Assembly (NCBI GenBank): GCA_052161625.1
Contig: CP197412.1
DNA from: JBKCUI01 sp052161625
GTDB taxonomy: Bacteria; Planctomycetota; Planctomycetia; Pirellulales; Pirellulaceae
Direction: 5' to 3' (one strand)
DNA length: 64,000 nt
The notes under the pieces were generated by a model, which was not told the DNA's origin, did not search any database, and saw only the letters and a program-made list of their open reading frames with translations. Positions 60,245 through 64,000 of this stretch are shown here, in pieces. Numbering within the stretch: position 1 is the stretch's first letter; each line of letters begins with the position of its first letter. Made by a program: the position numbers and the translations under genes.

Positions 60245-61360
60245 TCAGGTGCGATGGGCTGGTTCGGTATCCATGTCCACCAGATCGTATTCGGCGTGGT
60301 CGACATCCTTTCTTAGGATCAGATAGAGGGCCGCTTGCGAGCACCAGAAGAAGCTAACGCTAAAAGAGGTCAGTAGCAGGGGTACCACGGCGTGAAACAT
60401 CCAGGTGGTACCTCCGTCGCTGGGTCGGAACGTTGGTCCGGCGGACGCCTCCAGGGCGTTATTGACCAGCGAGTGCCCTGTCGTCAAGAGCATCGTGAAG
60501 AGACCGCCCCCACCATAATGAATGAGTTCGAACAAGGCCACGATCAATATCAATAGGACAGGGCGTTGGAATACGTAGGCCGCGGATCGTGAAACACCAT
60601 CGAACGCGTCCGCTTTCCTTTCCGTCACAATAGCCGCCAATGCCAGCGGAAAGCCGAGCAAGGAAATAGCGCAGATCCATCCGATGGCAAGCGACAGGAG
60701 CGAAACAGGAAACATCAAGATGCCAACGATCCAAGGCCCTATGGTTGGGATATTCGCAATCCATCCGAGGATCCAGGGTATCACCATAAGCATGAGGGCG
60801 GCGGTGAAAGGCATCGTAACGGCCCAGACCATGGACTGCCAACGTCTGCGAACCAATCGCAGCGTGTCTTTCCAAGGGGCGGGGATGCGTACCCCTGCCT
60901 CAACGATCGATCGTCGCAGCAAACAGCCTCCGATGAGGGACCAGATCAAGGCGATTCCCAAAAGCATTGCAGCGGCATAAGCGGTTCCTCGCAGCGTCGG
61001 AGCCGCGATCCACGTCGCGAGGGGCATTAAATAGCCCGACCAAACATCGATGTAACGCATATGGGGGCCCAGCGCGACAAAGCCCTCGGCAGCGGTGTCA
61101 CGCCACGGGAGCTTGCCGATGATCCATTTCTCACCAGCGATTTGTTCCGGCGCAAACAGGAAATAGGCCGCAACCGCGTAGGCCTGGGTTGCCAACAAGC
61201 CGGCCATACAAATCAGCAAGTGCGATAAACGCCAAGACATCGTGAGGGTGGCGGTCAGTGGACGCCACCAAGGGGCGGTACGATACCAATCGATCCCGAC
61301 GTTGGGGACTCGAATATGCTCGGAAGCATTGGGGTCGTTGGATTGTGGGCTCGAAGTCAT
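60245..61360 (-). CDS. multi-pass membrane protein
   Basis: From ATG 61360 the product has 371 residues with about six hydrophobic helices (for example HLLICMAGLLATQAYAVAAY, AMLLGIALIWSLIGGCLL, PVLLILIVALFELIHYGG). A cytoplasmic N-terminus of ~60 residues precedes the first. No catalytic motif or transporter signature is visible. Planctomycetes carry many such large integral proteins of unknown function. The yacG gene is 45 bp upstream on the same strand. Confidence 0.65.
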   Translation of the reverse strand: MTSSPQSNDPNASEHIRVPNVGIDWYRTAPWWRPLTATLTMSWRLSHLLICMAGLLATQAYAVAAYFLFAPEQIAGEKWIIGKLPWRDTAAEGFVALGPHMRYIDVWSGYLMPLATWIAAPTLRGTAYAAAMLLGIALIWSLIGGCLLRRSIVEAGVRIPAPWKDTLRLVRRRWQSMVWAVTMPFTAALMLMVIPWILGWIANIPTIGPWIVGILMFPVSLLSLAIGWICAISLLGFPLALAAIVTERKADAFDGVSRSAAYVFQRPVLLILIVALFELIHYGGGGLFTMLLTTGHSLVNNALEASAGPTFRPSDGGTTWMFHAVVPLLLTSFSVSFFWCSQAALYLILRKDVDHAEYDLVDMDTEPAHRT

Positions 61361-61405
61361 GATGGTAGGGGCAATCCAGTTGCAGGGCACAGCATTAAAA
61401 ACGAC

Positions 61406-61633
61406 TCAATCGAAACGCCACTCCCGTGGCGAACTGGGAGGGGATGGTGCCTCTTCCTCTTGATCCTCGGGCTCTGAACTCCCGTGTGGGATACCGATGT
61501 CTTCCGACATCCAGCGGTGCAAGTCGGCCAGTTTGCAGCGTTCCGAGCAAAAGGGCATCACCATGGATTGAGGATCGGGGACAAAGGGTTTGTCGCATGT
61601 GGGGCAGCGAGCATTTTTATTGCGCGGTTTCAT
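61406..61633 (-). CDS. yacG: YacG-like zinc protein (DNA gyrase inhibitor family)
   Basis: ATG 61633 gives 75 residues. The four Cys follow the family pattern CPTCDKPF...FCSERCKLADLHRW, with the conserved W-M-S-E segment after it, and the tail is Pro/Glu-rich. YacG binds zinc and inhibits gyrase in E. coli. An extension to 61681 is possible but unneeded. Confidence 0.9.
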   Translation of the reverse strand: MKPRNKNARCPTCDKPFVPDPQSMVMPFCSERCKLADLHRWMSEDIGIPHGSSEPEDQEEEAPSPPSSPREWRFD

Positions 61634-61677
61634 AATCCTAGAGAATACCCGAATTTCGCAATCCTCCAAACGCCCGA

Positions 61678-63429
61678 TCACTCACGAACCCGGCGGAATT
61701 GCAGTTCGTGAAACCATAGGTCGTCATTGGGGACATCGAGCTTCAATTCCACCAACTCGCCCGACGCATCGGGGATGAAGAGGATCGATCCATCGTCGTA
61801 CCAAGCGAACTTGTTTCGCCAACGTATGCGAAATGTGTCGTATTGGATGGGCTCCAGATCAGCAACCATGTTTGGATTGGCTTGAATCCGGAGGACCAAG
61901 CGATCGGATTCCCTGGCGGCTTCTTCCGCGGCGACTTTTTCTGCCGCGACTTTTTCTGCCGCGACTTTTTCTACTGCGACTTTTTCTACTGCGACTGTCG
62001 CATCCCCCAGGAGTGGGCAGCGAAATACTCCCGCGTAGGAAGCGAGAGGGTGGCTCGGTTTCGTATGGGGGACTTTTGGGGTAACCACTTCGCGAATTCG
62101 ATCGTAGAACTCTTTGCGAGAGTCCTTATATCTCTTCAGATTCTCCTCGCTCCAGTCCCGGTCCGGAGCACCGAGAGCCATATCGACCGCGCGATAGGCT
62201 AACGAGTCCGGGAGTGATGTCATGCTATTGGTTAGCACGATCACACCGAACTTTTCTTCAGGGATCAGGATCTGGTGAGAATACATCCCATCGTATCCCC
62301 CTCCATGGCTGACTAATTGCCGTCCCCGATAGTCAGCGAGTCCCCATCCCAAGGCGTAGGAACGGAAATGGGTTTGCGGAATTCGCTTCTTCGAAGCGGC
62401 TGATAGGGGAATGATGGTTCTCGATTGCCACATGGCATGAGACGATTCCTTCGAAAATAGAGGTTTCCCTTTCCACTCCCCTTCTTGCAATTGCAGGAGC
62501 ATCCATTGCGACATGTCTCGGGCGATCGAAATGATCCCTCCCGCAGCCGCCATCGAGTCCCAGTTCATCCAGGGAAGCTCGTCGATGCCAGTCTCTGTAT
62601 TCTTATGCGGGGAGGCGACGTTGGTCATCGAATCGAGCTTCGTAGTCGACGTAACGCTCCGTTGCATTTGAAGCGGTTCGAGAATGCGTTCTTGCACAAA
62701 TTCACTCCAAGGCTTCTGTCCGACCTTTTCGACAATCAAACCTGCGGCCAAGTACATAACATTCGAGTAGCCATAGTGCGAACGAAAGGGCCCCGCCTGA
62801 GGAAGATGGCGGCACCGAGCAAGGATTTCTTCTGGTGTGTAAGGTGTACCGTACCAGAGCAGATCACCGCTAAAGGTCCCGAGTCCACTGCGATGGCAAA
62901 GCAGATCCGCCACCCGCATATCGCTGCTGACATAGGGATCGAATAGACGGAACGAAGGCAAATGATCTTGAACGCGGTCCTCCCAATTCAGCTTCTTTTC
63001 CTCGACGAGCATTGCCAAAGCGGTGGCAGTGAACGCTTTGGAATTCGACGCGATCGCGAAGAGGGTATCGCCATCCACCGCTTCAGGATTCGATTGAGAG
63101 CGTACTCCGAAGCCTTCGGCGAAGAGTACTTGTCCGTCTTGAACGATCCCGATCGAGAATCCGGGGACCGGCCAAACTTCGAGCGCTTCGTCTGCATAGG
63201 CGCGGAATCGCTGGATTCGCGATCTCCTCTCCTCCTCATTGCATTGCAATAACGTTTTGATTGACCGTCCTTGTTCGACAGTTGCAATCGCCTGGGGAGT
63301 CTCCTGAGCAACGATGGGTTCAATCCCGCTTGCCAGGAATAGCCATCCGCTCAACCAAGTCAGAGTCAGATGGAAAGAGAGAAAAAAGAATCGCCGGTCG
63401 ACAGCAATCTTCATCGGATACGCGCTCAT
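61678..63429 (-). CDS. secreted serine hydrolase (beta-lactamase class C family) with pentapeptide repeat
   Basis: From about 63429 the product has 583 residues (the frame extends to 63573; no start has a good binding site, so the N-terminus is uncertain). A hydrophobic export signal (FFFLSFHLTLTWLSGWLFLA) comes first. The catalytic domain has SNSK (Ser128, Lys131), YSN in HYGYSNVMYLAAGL and a C-terminal HGGGYDG, as in class C/esterase-type hydrolases. Towards the end, five pentapeptides VAVEK/VAAEK are joined to a lipocalin-like DUF3471-type tail (DDGSILFIPDASGELVEL). Confidence 0.85.
   Translation of the reverse strand: MSAYPMKIAVDRRFFFLSFHLTLTWLSGWLFLASGIEPIVAQETPQAIATVEQGRSIKTLLQCNEEERRSRIQRFRAYADEALEVWPVPGFSIGIVQDGQVLFAEGFGVRSQSNPEAVDGDTLFAIASNSKAFTATALAMLVEEKKLNWEDRVQDHLPSFRLFDPYVSSDMRVADLLCHRSGLGTFSGDLLWYGTPYTPEEILARCRHLPQAGPFRSHYGYSNVMYLAAGLIVEKVGQKPWSEFVQERILEPLQMQRSVTSTTKLDSMTNVASPHKNTETGIDELPWMNWDSMAAAGGIISIARDMSQWMLLQLQEGEWKGKPLFSKESSHAMWQSRTIIPLSAASKKRIPQTHFRSYALGWGLADYRGRQLVSHGGGYDGMYSHQILIPEEKFGVIVLTNSMTSLPDSLAYRAVDMALGAPDRDWSEENLKRYKDSRKEFYDRIREVVTPKVPHTKPSHPLASYAGVFRCPLLGDATVAVEKVAVEKVAAEKVAAEKVAAEEAARESDRLVLRIQANPNMVADLEPIQYDTFRIRWRNKFAWYDDGSILFIPDASGELVELKLDVPNDDLWFHELQFRRVRE
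61931..61995. repeat. 15-bp tandem repeat inside the serine hydrolase gene
   Basis: The unit GCGACTTTTTCTGCC or GCGACTTTTTCTACT is repeated four times with a fifth partial copy. On the coding strand it gives the pentapeptides VAVEK and VAAEK. The third-base pattern of two unit types side by side suggests recent duplication by slippage. Confidence 0.9.
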
Positions 63430-63639
63430 GGAGGTTGATTCATTAGATAACACGAAGTGCAACGCAAACGGATTGCACGGCAGAGTAATTGCACCGCAGA
63501 CTACTAGCATAACCTGAATGAAACCGTTCGGTATTCGGGCCGGTTGCATTGGGGTGTGTCGAAGGCTTTGCAAATGCGGTTACAATGGCGGAATGTTCTT
63601 TGAAGCTTGCTGCATGTGTTCGGTACCGCATGGTGAAGA
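63430..63639. promoter_or_regulatory. divergent intergenic region
   Basis: Holds the promoters of the serine hydrolase (minus) and the lipoprotein (plus). I see no recognisable boxes or other features. The true start of the hydrolase may extend into it. Confidence 0.3.
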
Positions 63640-64000
63640 ATGAGTTTGTTGTCCCGGTTTCCTTTTCCCCTTTCGATCTCTCAACGCGTTGCGATAAGAT
63701 CGCTATTGATTGGGGCGTTCCTTGTTTTCGGGTCGATCCTCGCTGGATGCCAGAAGAAAACCACCGACTCGGTCCAAACGATCGCCGTGGTGCAACGCTC
63801 CATCGCCTTGCTCGAAAACGGAGCAGAGACCGATAAGGAGGGGAAACTGCTTGGCGAATCACTGGACGGATTCCGAACGATCGCGACTCAATTCCCGACC
63901 GATCCGCTCGGTCACCAGAACTTGGCCGTCGCCTTGCTGGTTCGACTGAGACTGTTGGATGAAGCGGAGGCGCCCAAGGAGTTTGCGGCGCTCTCGCAAG
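63640..64000 (+). CDS. lipoprotein, probably TPR-like (3' partial)
   Basis: ATG 63640 opens a frame that runs off the window (120 codons visible). The N-terminus MSLLSRFPFPLSISQ, a hydrophobic stretch and the lipobox SILAGC mark a lipoprotein signal. The mature part is helical (VVQRSIALLENGAETDKEG, LGHQNLAVALLVRLRLLDEA) and looks like the start of TPR-type repeats. Function cannot be read from this fragment. Confidence 0.75.
   Translation, partial: MSLLSRFPFPLSISQRVAIRSLLIGAFLVFGSILAGCQKKTTDSVQTIAVVQRSIALLENGAETDKEGKLLGESLDGFRTIATQFPTDPLGHQNLAVALLVRLRLLDEAEAPKEFAALSQ

Overview
This window reads as chromosome of a planctomycete, most likely a Pirellulales relative. The evidence is the set of families that mark that phylum: DUF1549/DUF1553 plus DUF1501 gene pairs, a PVC-type secreted CxxCH heme protein, two DUF1559 prepilin-like proteins with an H-x9-DG tail, and a DUF1580 protein. 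Base composition is moderately GC-rich by eye. No species call is possible from sequence alone.

Layout. 2-4339: the 3' part of a secreted DUF1549/DUF1553 gene, its DUF1501 partner and a small secreted Lys/Ala-rich protein. 4587-8735: a very large secreted S9 peptidase fused to a duplicated zincin-like module. 8702-10937: a PRMT-like methyltransferase and a secreted esterase. 10970-17550: an ECF sigma factor and a putative membrane partner, then three GspF-like membrane proteins, three divergent pseudopilin-like proteins and a DUF1559 prepilin, followed by a secreted Gly/Tyr-tailed protein. 19352-23272: an SDR and a diadenylate cyclase-like protein on the minus strand, then rpmB, gatC and a GNAT-like gene on the plus strand. 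23302-28229: a second DUF1501 + DUF1549/1553 pair, the latter with a heme C motif. 28454-37899: a six-gene MoxR-DUF58-Bat operon in which BatB/BatC and BatD/BatE are fused. 37900-38822: gene-free DNA with dispersed repeats and stem-loops.

38823-48518: a 9,545-bp integrated element. It is flanked by a perfect 120-bp direct repeat. The right copy completes an intact tRNA-Arg(CCU) gene and the left copy carries only a 43-bp remnant of that tRNA. Inside, all on the minus strand, are a tyrosine recombinase, an unknown 125-aa gene, a DUF1580 regulator-like gene, a strong terminator, and an unbroken chain of about a dozen overlapping genes. The chain includes a zinc-finger/TOPRIM/AAA+ primase-helicase, a Cys-rich mini-protein, a zinc ribbon, a coiled-coil protein, a ClpP-like (head-maturation type) protease and a small-terminase-like protein. 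I see no capsid, portal, tail or large terminase gene. This resembles a phage satellite, or a strongly reduced prophage, and is the best candidate here for an undescribed system.

48646-64000: ordinary metabolic and envelope genes. These are a ThiE fusion, a sugar-phosphate isomerase-like gene, an M20 deacetylase, glgC, a PVC heme dehydrogenase-like protein, a DUF1559 prepilin with a small lipoprotein, a threonine dehydratase-like PLP enzyme translationally coupled to a second M20 peptidase, a multi-pass membrane protein, yacG, a beta-lactamase-class serine hydrolase with an internal pentapeptide repeat, and the start of a lipoprotein gene cut by the window edge.
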